Assembly: GCA_910587715.1 (NCBI GenBank)
Contig: CAJUMV010000014.1
Span: 19,931 to 83,930, forward strand
Source of the DNA: an uncultured Lachnospiraceae bacterium
Lineage (GTDB): Bacteria > Bacillota > Clostridia > Lachnospirales > Lachnospiraceae
Length of the DNA: 64,000 nt
Direction of reading: 5' to 3'
Numbering within the stretch: the stretch's first letter is position 1; each line of letters begins with the position of its first letter. The notes under the pieces are model-generated. The model did not search any database and had not been told where the DNA came from. It worked only from the letters and a program-made list of their open reading frames with translations. This document shows, in pieces, positions 25,515-34,508 of the stretch. The position numbers and the translations under genes were made by a program.

Positions 25515-25922
25515 TTACTGTGCTATATGGAGATAATTTTTTGTATTAGGAGCCAACGTCGGATAGTCGTTTTCCATCCCCAAATTAATCAGTTCTGATA
25601 TATCCTTATCGGTTCGATAGGTCGCCACGCCATACGAATAACTCTCCAACTCAATTCCATACAAATCAGCAATTTCCTGTGCCTCGTCCAGCGTATCCGC
25701 CAGAGCAGTCAATATCGACGCTTCATCAGCCTCGTTTTCGGTGCTGTCACCCGAAATATTAATCTCTTCTTCCGGAATGGGCACGGGAGAAGGTAACACC
25801 TCATCCGCTGGTTCCCGTTGCGTTACATCCATTATTTCAGTGAGTTCGCGATTTCTGCCACAGCCGTAAAGCCCCAAGACCGAGACCAGAACAATCCCCA
25901 AGGCAACAATGATTTTTTTCAT
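25515..25922 (-). CDS. Small lipoprotein resembling a free-standing S8 propeptide
   Basis: A 135-residue lipoprotein with lipobox L-Y-G-C at Cys21 and an I-S-G-D motif at 56-59. A C-terminal domain (about 70-135) follows closely the propeptides of the two S8 proteases in this window: D-T-L-D-E-A-Q-E-I-A-D-L-Y-G here, E-S-E-E-E-A-E-Q-I-A-E-A-F-G and D-T-R-E-E-A-E-D-I-A-D-A-Y in the proteases; then E-S-Y-S-Y-G-V-A and N-Y-L-H at the end. The protein stops where a catalytic domain would begin. A membrane-held inhibitor or folding helper for the downstream protease is inferred; it could also be a relic of a deleted protease. AGGAGG supports ATG 25922. Confidence 0.8.
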   Translation of the reverse strand: MKKIIVALGIVLVSVLGLYGCGRNRELTEIMDVTQREPADEVLPSPVPIPEEEINISGDSTENEADEASILTALADTLDEAQEIADLYGIELESYSYGVATYRTDKDISELINLGMENDYPTLAPNTKNYLHIAQ

Positions 25923-26077
25923 TTCCGTTTTCACCTCCTTCTACACCACATAGCTACTACAACTTTGTCCTCACTCCGTTTTTCCCACTCAAAGCCAAAG
26001 CATGATGAAATAGATTTTATTTACGAAATAAAAACTTTCCTTCCTCACATCATTCAGCCAATTTACGTATCGTTTCT

Positions 26078-26106
26078 ATTATAGCACACCCCCCCCCCTA
26101 AAAAAA
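26078..26106 (-). promoter_or_regulatory. Extended -10 promoter with a C10 (G10) tract, protease operon
   Basis: On the minus strand TGC-TATAAT forms an extended -10 (26078-26086), about 155 bases before the lipoprotein start. Immediately upstream, in the spacer, is an uninterrupted run of ten G on that strand (ten C at 26089-26098). No good -35 is visible. Homopolymer runs in promoter spacers can change length by slipped-strand replication and switch expression. Confidence 0.55.
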
Positions 26107-26151
26107 CCCCTAAAACACACAACAGTAAAATTTTTATAAAATACAACAAAA

Positions 26152-26186
26152 GGGAGACGACTTCAAAAAGCCGTCTCAAAATTTTA
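26152..26186 (-). terminator. Terminator of the second S8 protease gene
   Basis: Stem GAGACGGCTT/AAGTCGTCTC (one G-T pair) around a short loop, followed on the minus strand by a T-rich stretch (CCCTTTTGTTGTATTTT). It begins just after the protease stop and lies about 50 bases before the next operon's promoter. Confidence 0.7.
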
Positions 26187-26192
26187 TTACTA

Positions 26193-29100
26193 TTATTCTA
26201 CTACCTTAAACTTATATTTCACCTGCTTGCCGCTGCCGTCCATCGCTTTAATCGTTATCGTGGCAGTGCCTACTTTATCCGCAGACACCCGCACCACATT
26301 CTTACCGTTCACCGTACCCGTCATCGCGGACATCACATCGGGCTTGGAAGAGGACACCATCACACCTCCGCGAAGTGACTTGGTATCGCCATAGACCAGG
26401 TCATACTGATAATACCCGCCCAATTTATCCCTGTCATTTATTTCCTGATCATCCGTCTGCTTTATCAGTTTTACCTGCCTGCAGGCTTTTGTATCCAATG
26501 TCGTTCCTTTATAGCTGAGGTACAGATAATCGACCGGCTCTGTGGTAATATATACCGTATATTTTGCCTGTGCGTTGCTGCCGTCGCACGCCTTTGCCGT
26601 TACCGTCACATAATGACTGCTGCCCGTGCCCGTCGCGTCCTTTTTCGCGCTGATTTTTCCGGATCTGTTAATGCTGACATTATTTCCTCCTGTCAGTTCC
26701 CAGATTACCTTCTTATTGGAAACCGCGCCATATTCGGATTCCAAAGTTGCCTGCAGCTGCAGCGATTTGCCTTTTGCCACATAATTTCTATTACCGCCCT
26801 TCGGGGCAATATGAATCTTAGAAACCGGATTGACAACCGTCACCGTGCAGGTTGTCTTCTTCCTGCTGCCATCCGTAGCCGTCAACGTGATGGTCGCTTT
26901 TCCGGTTGCATTCTGACCTGCTTCGAGCGAAATCTTTCCTGTATCTTTGTCCACCCCTGTAACCTTAACAAGCGAATTATTGCTCGTTACGCTGTATGCC
27001 TGTGTATTAGCTCCTTCCGAATTGGAAATTTTTGCGTATAATTCCGCTGTGCTTGGAGCAGTGGCAGCTGTCCCCTTTCTAAACAAAGTCAGCCTGCTCA
27101 CTCTCTTAGACTGCGCATCTACAAGCTCCACTTTACGAATCCCGCCCTTAACCGTCACACTAAAGGCTGCCTTTTTCTTGCTTCCGTCGGTTGCAGCCAC
27201 CACGATATTTGCCTTCCCATACCGGTTTCCGGTAGCCTGCATCTGCAATCGAAGACTGGACACGATACCCTCGGTCTCTGACGGTGAATATACGATACCC
27301 GCCACCCGCACCGCCAATTCGTTGCTGTTTGTGACCTTATAGGCTTTCGGATCGCATTCTCCCTTTACGCCTTTGAGGAATACCACAATCTCTTTTTCAC
27401 TAACTTTTTCCGCACTGACCCCTTTCGTGTACAGAGTGAGATTCCTATCCGCTTTATTCGCTAATGTAATGCCGCTGATGGCACCCCCGACAACGACGAT
27501 CGTCTTTGCTGCGCTTGCTTTCTGTCCGTCAGCTGCCTCCGCCGTCACAACATACTGCCCCGCCTTAGCCTTCGCTTTGACTGTAATCCTGCCGTTTGTC
27601 TTATTGATCGTGACATTCTTCATATCCTCGGCGGTCGCGTTATTGTCAGGTCCCGGCGCGATACTCCAGTTTATCTTCTTATTTGCGGGTTTTTCCGGAA
27701 ATACCTGCGCCTTAAGCGCAATGCTCTTTCCCCGTGCGACTGTGGGGTAATCTTCCTCCGTATCCCCGTATTTATCCTTGTCCGAAGTAATCGTAATCTT
27801 TGTGATGGCATTCTTAACCGTAATGGTAATCGTCGTTTTCTTACCAAGATTATCGTCCGCTTTCACGGTTATGGTGGTCGTTCCAGGCGTCTTTCCCGTA
27901 ACCTTACCCGCCGCATCCACGGAAGCGACCGCCGGTTTGCTGCTTGTCCATTGCAGCCGCCCTTTCAGAGCCTCCCTGTCCGCAATCTCCTTTAACGGCG
28001 TACCTTTTTGCGCTGTCAGGTCCTTCTCCTTCGCCACCACATAGTCAAATAAAGAAACCTCGTCCCATTCCGTATTCGATTCATGCTGTCTGAGCCACAG
28101 CACTTTCTTAATCGGGTTCGACGGCTTATCCTGAAACGTAATCTGCTGAATCGTCGTATTCGATTCAATCACTTCAATCGTGTATTCCGCCTTTGCTGCC
28201 GTATTCGCATCGGGATTATCCTGCGCTGTCACAGTCACCTTATATTTTCCAGCAGCCGCCTGATCGGTCGTCGTGATCTTTCCCCGTTTAGAATCAATCT
28301 TAATCCTGGTCTCATCAACCGGCTTGCCGTCCTCGGTCTGCAATGTCCACATCACAGCTTTCTTTGTGGCATAGACCGGCGTAACGGCAGCTTTAAGCTG
28401 AATCGCCTTTTTCTTCTCCACCCGTGTCGGTCCCGATATGACAATTTCCTCCACATAAGGTTTAAGCGTCCATGTGACTGATTTGATGGGACTGACCGCT
28501 CCTGACGGGCTCACCGCCATCGCCTTGACAGTTCCTTTCGCGGCGGTTTTTCCGCTGACCGTAATCGTTTCCAGAGAAGCGCCCTGCTCCGTACCCGGTC
28601 CGGCTTCCCCATTCTTGCAGACGGGATTTTTACCGTTGGTGGTATAAAAAATCCGCATATCCGTCTGTGCTTTCATCTTGATCGCCAGCGACTGCGCCGT
28701 ATCGTTTGACGTGTCAACGCATTCGATCGTGGGCGCTTTCGGCTTCTCCGCCGCAGCAGTCAGGTTAAATACCTTCGTCAGGCTGGTGACTCCCTTACCC
28801 ATACCTGAACCGGCAGGCACTGTATTCTCCTGCATCACCCTTTTGAGAGCGTCAACCTTCTCTCCGCTCTTTTCCGCCGGTATTCGATCCAATCCCGCCG
28901 ACAAAATAACCGCTGCTTCCCCTGCCGCTACAGGAGTCGCCTGCGATGTGCCCGACAAAACCTTATAACCGTTATTCGCAGTGTTAATGCCAATAGACCA
29001 TATATTGACACCGGGAGCGCTCAAGTCAACCCACGGTCCATAATTGGCGAAAGACGCTCTCTGATTATTGTTGTCTACGGCGCTGACACAAATCACATTC

Positions 29101-30548
29101 TCCAATGCCGCAGGATATGTCATGTTATTTCCGCCATTGTTACCGGATGCCACGAAAACCGCAATACCGCTTTCATATGCCTGATCAATAACTTTCTCAA
29201 CAGCAGGATTATAGCCGATTCCTCCCAGACTCATGTTAATGATATCTACATTTTCGGACTTGGCATAATTGATACCTTGAATAACATTGGAATCGTTGCC
29301 AGCTCCCTTATTGTTCATCACCTTTACATTGACAATCTCCGCCTCCGGCGCAATGCCCGCACCGCCCATGCCATCTAATTGCGCCCCGATAATACCTGCC
29401 ACATGGGTTCCATGTCCGTGGCCATCCAGCCAGTTTTCTTCCTCCGTTTTATTCGCCTGTATATCGCAGTGCACAGAATCTTTCTCACTGGGAGTTAGCC
29501 CTGTATCCAGAACGGCAACCTTGATGTGGTTCCCTTTATATCCCTCTTTCCACGCATAGACGGAACCAACGTTAACATGCTGCCACTGATAGTATGTACT
29601 GTCGTAGCTCATGTTTGGCTCTCCCAGATCCTGCACTGCTTCCGCATAGGCTTCCAGTGACGGTTCCTCCGTCAATACCGTATCCGCGGAAGCATCCTCC
29701 GGCTCGTATTCTTCCTCCGCGACTGTCAGAGAAGCGTTCTCCTGCGGCATTTCCTCCTCATAGACATAACGATAGTAATCCGGATAAACCGCCGGAAGAT
29801 TGTTTTCCATATCGGAAGCTGCCATCAATGCCTCCCCCACAGAGGTATCCTTTGTCAATTTCAATACCACGACGCCCTCGTCATACTCAATCAGCTCCGC
29901 GCAGTAAGCGTCTGCGATATCCTCCGCCTCCTCCCGCGTATCCGCAAAGGCAAACACCTGTCTTTCTACATAGGTCTTCCCCTCCTGAGACGCATCAAAC
30001 TGCTCCATAGACGCGGAAAGCGCCATCTTCATCTCCTTTTGCTCCGATGACAGCATGTAGCTGGATGGCATCTCCGAAAACTTATCCGCATCAAGCTCTT
30101 CCTGAGTCTCCTCTTCCAGTGCATTGTCTGAAACCGATATCTCTTCTCCGTCCTCAGCGTCCTGCCCCGGCTGTTCCTCCGCCGGCTGCCGGTCAGCTTC
30201 GTCCTGTCCCTCTGCCGGTTCCCAATCTTCGGGCGTTTCCCCATCCGAAGCCGTATCGTCTGCCTCACTCTGATCCGCATCGTTTTCCCCGGATTCTTCC
30301 TGATTGTCCGGGTTCTCCGTTTCTGCATCCACACTTTCGCCGTCGGTCACTCCATTTTCCTGACCGTCTGAAATATCCTCGTCCACCGCTCCATCAGGAT
30401 TTTCGTTCTCCCCGCCGTCTTCCACAGACACTTGATCTGCGTTCTGCTCTGTCGCATAAACGAGCGTCGTTCCACACGCGGGCTCTGCAAGCAAAGCCGC
30501 AGACAGCAGAAACGCCAATATATGTTTACTCATCTTCTTTATCTTCAT
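26193..30548 (-). CDS. Second large secreted S8 (subtilisin-like) protease with Ig-like repeats
   Basis: A 1451-residue exported serine protease with the same plan as its neighbour: signal peptide (1-33), acidic linker (40-150) with S-V-S-D-N-A-L, I9-like propeptide (about 190-265, E-E-A-E-D-I-A-D-A-Y and P-D-Y-Y-R-Y-V-Y), catalytic domain with Asp348 (V-L-D-T-G), His379 (H-G-T-H-V-A-G) and Ser535 (S-G-T-S-Q-A-T-P). After it come a chitobiase-like segment and a long series of BIG2-type Ig repeats (motif A-T-D-G-S-(R/K)-K-K). No sortase motif is present. AGGAG precedes ATG 30548. Paralogy with the first protease suggests an old duplication. Confidence 0.92.
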   Translation of the reverse strand: MKIKKMSKHILAFLLSAALLAEPACGTTLVYATEQNADQVSVEDGGENENPDGAVDEDISDGQENGVTDGESVDAETENPDNQEESGENDADQSEADDTASDGETPEDWEPAEGQDEADRQPAEEQPGQDAEDGEEISVSDNALEEETQEELDADKFSEMPSSYMLSSEQKEMKMALSASMEQFDASQEGKTYVERQVFAFADTREEAEDIADAYCAELIEYDEGVVVLKLTKDTSVGEALMAASDMENNLPAVYPDYYRYVYEEEMPQENASLTVAEEEYEPEDASADTVLTEEPSLEAYAEAVQDLGEPNMSYDSTYYQWQHVNVGSVYAWKEGYKGNHIKVAVLDTGLTPSEKDSVHCDIQANKTEEENWLDGHGHGTHVAGIIGAQLDGMGGAGIAPEAEIVNVKVMNNKGAGNDSNVIQGINYAKSENVDIINMSLGGIGYNPAVEKVIDQAYESGIAVFVASGNNGGNNMTYPAALENVICVSAVDNNNQRASFANYGPWVDLSAPGVNIWSIGINTANNGYKVLSGTSQATPVAAGEAAVILSAGLDRIPAEKSGEKVDALKRVMQENTVPAGSGMGKGVTSLTKVFNLTAAAEKPKAPTIECVDTSNDTAQSLAIKMKAQTDMRIFYTTNGKNPVCKNGEAGPGTEQGASLETITVSGKTAAKGTVKAMAVSPSGAVSPIKSVTWTLKPYVEEIVISGPTRVEKKKAIQLKAAVTPVYATKKAVMWTLQTEDGKPVDETRIKIDSKRGKITTTDQAAAGKYKVTVTAQDNPDANTAAKAEYTIEVIESNTTIQQITFQDKPSNPIKKVLWLRQHESNTEWDEVSLFDYVVAKEKDLTAQKGTPLKEIADREALKGRLQWTSSKPAVASVDAAGKVTGKTPGTTTITVKADDNLGKKTTITITVKNAITKITITSDKDKYGDTEEDYPTVARGKSIALKAQVFPEKPANKKINWSIAPGPDNNATAEDMKNVTINKTNGRITVKAKAKAGQYVVTAEAADGQKASAAKTIVVVGGAISGITLANKADRNLTLYTKGVSAEKVSEKEIVVFLKGVKGECDPKAYKVTNSNELAVRVAGIVYSPSETEGIVSSLRLQMQATGNRYGKANIVVAATDGSKKKAAFSVTVKGGIRKVELVDAQSKRVSRLTLFRKGTAATAPSTAELYAKISNSEGANTQAYSVTSNNSLVKVTGVDKDTGKISLEAGQNATGKATITLTATDGSRKKTTCTVTVVNPVSKIHIAPKGGNRNYVAKGKSLQLQATLESEYGAVSNKKVIWELTGGNNVSINRSGKISAKKDATGTGSSHYVTVTAKACDGSNAQAKYTVYITTEPVDYLYLSYKGTTLDTKACRQVKLIKQTDDQEINDRDKLGGYYQYDLVYGDTKSLRGGVMVSSSKPDVMSAMTGTVNGKNVVRVSADKVGTATITIKAMDGSGKQVKYKFKVVE

Positions 30549-30591
30549 TTTCTTTCTCCTGCAAGTCCCGGACAATTTATGTATTGTTTCA

Positions 30592-30600
30592 ATTATATCA
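30592..30600 (-). promoter_or_regulatory. Extended -10 promoter of the second S8 protease
   Basis: Minus-strand TGA-TATAAT, an extended -10 element, about 45 bases before the ATG. No clear -35 hexamer is present, like the promoter of the sister protease operon. Confidence 0.5.
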
Positions 30601-30658
30601 CAATCCTTGCGAAAAGTCCCCGCGTTCCCAACAGTAACATTTTGGGTTTTGCGGCAAA

Positions 30659-30699
30659 ACAGAGACGGCTGCAGGAATCGCTCCTGTAACCGTCTCTGT
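30659..30699 (-). terminator. Terminator of the hrcA-grpE-dnaK-dnaJ operon
   Basis: Strong stem ACAGAGACGG/CCGTCTCTGT with an inner GCAGGA/TCCTG stem. On the minus strand it ends in CTGTTTTGC. It starts about 18 bases after the dnaJ stop. Confidence 0.8.
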
Positions 30700-30716
30700 T
30701 CCTCATTAATCCATTC

Positions 30717-31898
30717 CTAAAACTTAAACTTTTTCTTCTTTTTTCCACTACCGCCCGTCGGCTCCTCAGCCGTATCGGAAGTTATGTTCTTTGCCGCGTT
30801 CAGGCTGTCGCCCGTGCACTCGTCAAACTGCTTCAAAAGCTCTTTCGCTTCATGGGACAGTTTGTCTGGCACCTGCACCACCAGCGTCACGTAATGGTCG
30901 CCGCGCACGTCTTTATTTCTGAGCGAAGGCACGCCCTTGCCCTTTAAGCGGACCTTGGTGTCGGTCTGTGTCCCCGCCTTCACCTCGTAAATCACCCTGC
31001 CGTCCACGGTGTCGATCACAATCTCACCACCCAGAGACGCGATAGCGAAGGACATGGGCACGGTAGAATAAATATTTTCATCCTGTCTCTGGAAGATGGG
31101 ATGCCTTCCCACTACCACCTCGACCAGAAGGTCTCCTCTCGGTCCGCCGTTAGAACCCGGCTCACCCTTATCGCGGATGCGGACGCACTGTCCGTTGTCG
31201 ATACCCGCAGGGATGGAAACCTGTATCTTCTTTTTGTTGGCAATATAGCCTGTGCCGCGGCAGTCGGGACATTTGTCCTTGATCACCTTGCCCGTGCCGT
31301 GACAATCGGGACAAGTCTGCACATTACGCACCGTACCGAAGAAGGACTGTGAGGTAAACACCACCTGCCCCTTACCGCCGCACTTGCTGCATGTCTCGGG
31401 ACTGGTTCCCGGCTTCGCGCCGGTTCCGTGACAGGAGGTACACTCATCCTTAAGGGTCAGCTCAATCTCCTTCTCCACGCCAAAGACCGCTTCCTCAAAA
31501 GCAATGCGGACGCTGGTCCTTATGTTTGCACCTTTCATGGGACCGTTGCTTCTACCGCCGCCGCGCCTGCTGCCGCCAAAAAGATCCCCGAAAATATCGC
31601 CAAAGATATCGCCGAAATCCGCGCTGTTGAAATCGAAGCCGCCGAAACCGCCTGCGCCGCCCGCACCGTCGAAGGCAGCATGACCATATTGGTCATACTG
31701 TCTCCTCTTTTCAGGGTCGCTGAGAACTGCATAAGCTTCCGAAGCTTCCTTAAATTTTTTCTCCGCTTCCGCGTCCCCGGGATTCATGTCGGGGTGGTAT
31801 TTCTTAGCCAGAACTCTGTATGCTTTTTTTATGGCGGCGTCGTCAGCGCTTTTCTCTACGCCGAGCACCTCATAATAATCCCGTTTTTGTTCTGCCAT
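30717..31898 (-). CDS. dnaJ: Chaperone DnaJ
   Basis: Hsp40 co-chaperone that stimulates DnaK ATPase and delivers substrates. A J-domain with H-P-D (about residues 35-37) is followed by a Gly/Phe-rich linker (75-105), four zinc-binding repeats (C-T-S-C-H-G-T-G, C-S-K-C-G-G-K-G, C-P-D-C-H-G-T-G, C-P-D-C-R-G-T-G), two substrate-binding domains and a Lys-rich tail. At 393 residues it is full length. It is the last gene of the heat-shock operon, 42 nt after dnaK. Confidence 0.97.
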   Translation of the reverse strand: MAEQKRDYYEVLGVEKSADDAAIKKAYRVLAKKYHPDMNPGDAEAEKKFKEASEAYAVLSDPEKRRQYDQYGHAAFDGAGGAGGFGGFDFNSADFGDIFGDIFGDLFGGSRRGGGRSNGPMKGANIRTSVRIAFEEAVFGVEKEIELTLKDECTSCHGTGAKPGTSPETCSKCGGKGQVVFTSQSFFGTVRNVQTCPDCHGTGKVIKDKCPDCRGTGYIANKKKIQVSIPAGIDNGQCVRIRDKGEPGSNGGPRGDLLVEVVVGRHPIFQRQDENIYSTVPMSFAIASLGGEIVIDTVDGRVIYEVKAGTQTDTKVRLKGKGVPSLRNKDVRGDHYVTLVVQVPDKLSHEAKELLKQFDECTGDSLNAAKNITSDTAEEPTGGSGKKKKKFKF

Positions 31899-31940
31899 GA
31901 CTATGCCCTTCCTTGGATTAACTGTTTAAAAACATCCTGT

Positions 31941-33815
31941 TTACACTTCCCGGAACTCCCCGTCAACCACATCATCCGCACCGCCGTTGTCCTGCTGAGC
32001 CGCTTCCTGCGCGCCGCCCATGTTACTCATATCAGGACCGCCCTGTGCCTGCTGCATGTTCTCATACATCTTCGTGAACAGGGACTGTGCGGAGTTCGTC
32101 AGCTTCTCCTTCGCCGCTTTCAGCTCGTCAAGCTGGCTGTCGGTAAGCTCCTGATCCTTGGTCTTTTCCAGAATATCCTTCACCGCCTGCAGGTCAGCTT
32201 CCACGCCCGCCTTCTCGGAAGCGTCGATCTTGTCGCCCACCTCATTCAGCGCTTTCTCGGTCTGGAATACAAAGGAATCTGCGTCGTTTCTCGTGTCAAC
32301 CGCCTCTTTGCGCTTCTTATCCTGCGCTTCAAACTCTGCCGCTTCCTTAACCGCCTTCTCAATCTCGTCGTCCGACATGTTGGAGCCTGCGGTGATGGTG
32401 ATATGCTGCTCCTTGCCCGTGCCCAAATCCTTTGCGGACACATTTACGATACCGTTGGCGTCAATATCGAAGGTCACCTCGATCTGCGGTACGCCGCGCA
32501 TTGCTGGCGGAATGCCGTCTAAGCGGAACTGTCCGAGGGACTTGTTATCCTTTGCAAACTGTCTCTCACCCTGCAGCACGTTGATATCCACGGCCGTCTG
32601 GTTGTCGGAGTAGGTGGAGAACACCTGACTGTGCTTCGTAGGGATGGTTGTATTTCTCTCAATCAGTCTGGTCGCAACACCGCCTGCTGTCTCAATAGAA
32701 AGTGACAACGGTGTCACATCCAGCAGGAGGATTTCACCTGCGCCCGCGTCGCCCGCAAGCTTACCGCCCTGAACGGAAGCGCCCAGCGCCACACACTCGT
32801 CGGGATTCAAAGACTTGCTCGGCTCCTTGCCTGTGAGCTGTTTTACCTTCTCCTGCACGGCAGGCACACGGGTGGAACCGCCCACCAGAAGCACCTGTCC
32901 GATATCCGAATTGGTCAGACCCGCATCCTTCATCGCGTTCTGTACGGGGATTGCGGTGCGCTCTACGAGGTCGCTCGTCAGCTCGTCAAATTTCGCTCTT
33001 GTCAGGTTCATGTCAAAGTGCTTGGGGCCTTCCGCTGTCGCCGTGATGAAAGGAAGGTTGATGTTCGTCGTCGTAGCGGAAGAAAGCTCCTTCTTCGCCT
33101 TCTCAGCCGCCTCCTTCAATCTCTGGAGCGCCATCTTATCGTTGGACAGGTCTACGCCCTCCTGCGCTTTGAACTCGGAAAGCATCCAGTCGATAATCTT
33201 CTGGTCAAAGTCGTCGCCGCCCAGATGAGTGTCGCCGTTTGTGGCAAGCACTTCGATAACGCCGTCCCCGATTTCAATGATGGACACATCAAAGGTACCA
33301 CCGCCCAGGTCATATACCATAATTTTCTGTTCTTTTTCATTGTCAAGACCGTAAGCCAAAGCCGCCGCGGTAGGCTCGTTGATGATACGCTTAACGTCCA
33401 GACCCGCAATCTTGCCCGCGTCCTTGGTTGCCTGTCTTTGGGAATCGTTAAAGTATGCGGGAACCGTGATAACCGCCTCCGACACCTTCTCACCCAGATA
33501 ATTCTCCGCGTCCGCTTTCAGCTTCTGCAGAATCATTGCGGAAATCTGCTGCGGGGAATACTTTTTGTCCCCGATGGTACGTCCTCTGTCCGTACCCATA
33601 TCTCTCTTGATGGAAGCGATGGTGTTATCCGCGTTGGTAACCGCCTGACGTTTCGCAGGCTCGCCGACAAGTCTCTCGCCGTTCTTCGTGAAAGCCACGA
33701 CGGACGGTGTAGTCCTTGCTCCTTCCGTATTCGCGATAACAGTGGGCTTGCCGCCCTCCATAACTGCCACGCAGCTGTTTGTTGTTCCTAAGTCGATACC
33801 GATAATTTTACTCAT
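31941..33815 (-). CDS. dnaK: Chaperone DnaK (Hsp70)
   Basis: ATP-dependent Hsp70 chaperone, 624 residues. The nucleotide-binding domain opens with I-I-G-I-D-L-G-T-T-N-S and contains V-Y-D-L-G-G-G-T-F-D-V-S; the substrate domain and a Gln/Gly-rich C-terminal tail follow. The start at 33815 begins M-S-K-I-I-G-I with GGAGAA upstream; the open frame extends 12 codons further without a site. It is placed between grpE and dnaJ under HrcA control. Confidence 0.98.
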   Translation of the reverse strand: MSKIIGIDLGTTNSCVAVMEGGKPTVIANTEGARTTPSVVAFTKNGERLVGEPAKRQAVTNADNTIASIKRDMGTDRGRTIGDKKYSPQQISAMILQKLKADAENYLGEKVSEAVITVPAYFNDSQRQATKDAGKIAGLDVKRIINEPTAAALAYGLDNEKEQKIMVYDLGGGTFDVSIIEIGDGVIEVLATNGDTHLGGDDFDQKIIDWMLSEFKAQEGVDLSNDKMALQRLKEAAEKAKKELSSATTTNINLPFITATAEGPKHFDMNLTRAKFDELTSDLVERTAIPVQNAMKDAGLTNSDIGQVLLVGGSTRVPAVQEKVKQLTGKEPSKSLNPDECVALGASVQGGKLAGDAGAGEILLLDVTPLSLSIETAGGVATRLIERNTTIPTKHSQVFSTYSDNQTAVDINVLQGERQFAKDNKSLGQFRLDGIPPAMRGVPQIEVTFDIDANGIVNVSAKDLGTGKEQHITITAGSNMSDDEIEKAVKEAAEFEAQDKKRKEAVDTRNDADSFVFQTEKALNEVGDKIDASEKAGVEADLQAVKDILEKTKDQELTDSQLDELKAAKEKLTNSAQSLFTKMYENMQQAQGGPDMSNMGGAQEAAQQDNGGADDVVDGEFREV

Positions 33816-33881
33816 AATATTCTCCTTTTCTGAAGCGCTTACCGCTCCCACATTTTATATTGATATTGTCCATTATTCTTC

Positions 33882-34490
33882 TCACTCTACGACCGCCACC
33901 ATACTGTGTCTGACCACGCTGTCCCTGTAAGTATAGCCCTTCTGCAGCTCCTGGGCGATCATGCCGGATTCAAACTCCTCGCTCTCCGTCTGCATCACCG
34001 CATTGTGGAACTCGGGATTAAATTCCTCCCCGACCGCCGGAATCGGCTTCACATCCAGATTTTCCAGCTCTGTCATAAGCTGCTTGTAAATCATCTGCAT
34101 ACCCTGTGCGATCGCACCGTCTTTCTCCTCCTCGGGTACGCTGGCGAGTCCTCTCTCAAAGTTATCCACCACCGGCAGAATCTTTTCAATCACGCTCTTG
34201 GCGCCGGTCTCAAACATCGCCGTCTTTTCTTTCTCAGTACGTTTGCGGAAATTGTCGAACTCCGCCATCTGGCGCTTCACCCGGTCTTCCAGCTCTTCCA
34301 CTTTCTCCTTTAGGGCGTCCTGCTTTTTGTCCTTTTTCTTCTTTTCTTTCTTATCGCTCTTCGCGGCTTTCTCTTCTTCTCCCGCCGAAGGCTCGCCGGA
34401 CGCTTCCTCCTGCCCTTCCTGCTGCGGCATATCCTGTTCTTCCCGCTCTTTTTCCTGTTTATCCATTTCCTCTGCTGCCACTGTGCTCAT
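33882..34490 (-). CDS. grpE: Nucleotide exchange factor GrpE
   Basis: Exchange factor that releases ADP from DnaK. An acidic/Lys-rich disordered N-terminus (residues 10-55) leads into a long coiled coil (60-110, E-F-D-N-F-R-K-R-T-E-K-E) and the C-terminal beta-domain (P-E-F-H-N-A-V-M and G-Y-T-Y-R-D-S-V-V-R-H). 202 residues. It lies between hrcA and dnaK in the usual order. Confidence 0.96.
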   Translation of the reverse strand: MSTVAAEEMDKQEKEREEQDMPQQEGQEEASGEPSAGEEEKAAKSDKKEKKKKDKKQDALKEKVEELEDRVKRQMAEFDNFRKRTEKEKTAMFETGAKSVIEKILPVVDNFERGLASVPEEEKDGAIAQGMQMIYKQLMTELENLDVKPIPAVGEEFNPEFHNAVMQTESEEFESGMIAQELQKGYTYRDSVVRHSMVAVVE

Positions 34491-34508
34491 CCCTTTCTCT
34501 TACTCCGT

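Noticed and set aside
24964..25536. Ser/Pro-rich plus-strand open frame with repeats, and possible CRISPR-like periodicity at 25010-25300
   Set aside because: It is the reverse of the acidic E-P-S-E-D-G-E linker of the S8 protease. The repeats are short, in frame and degenerate, with no spacer structure.
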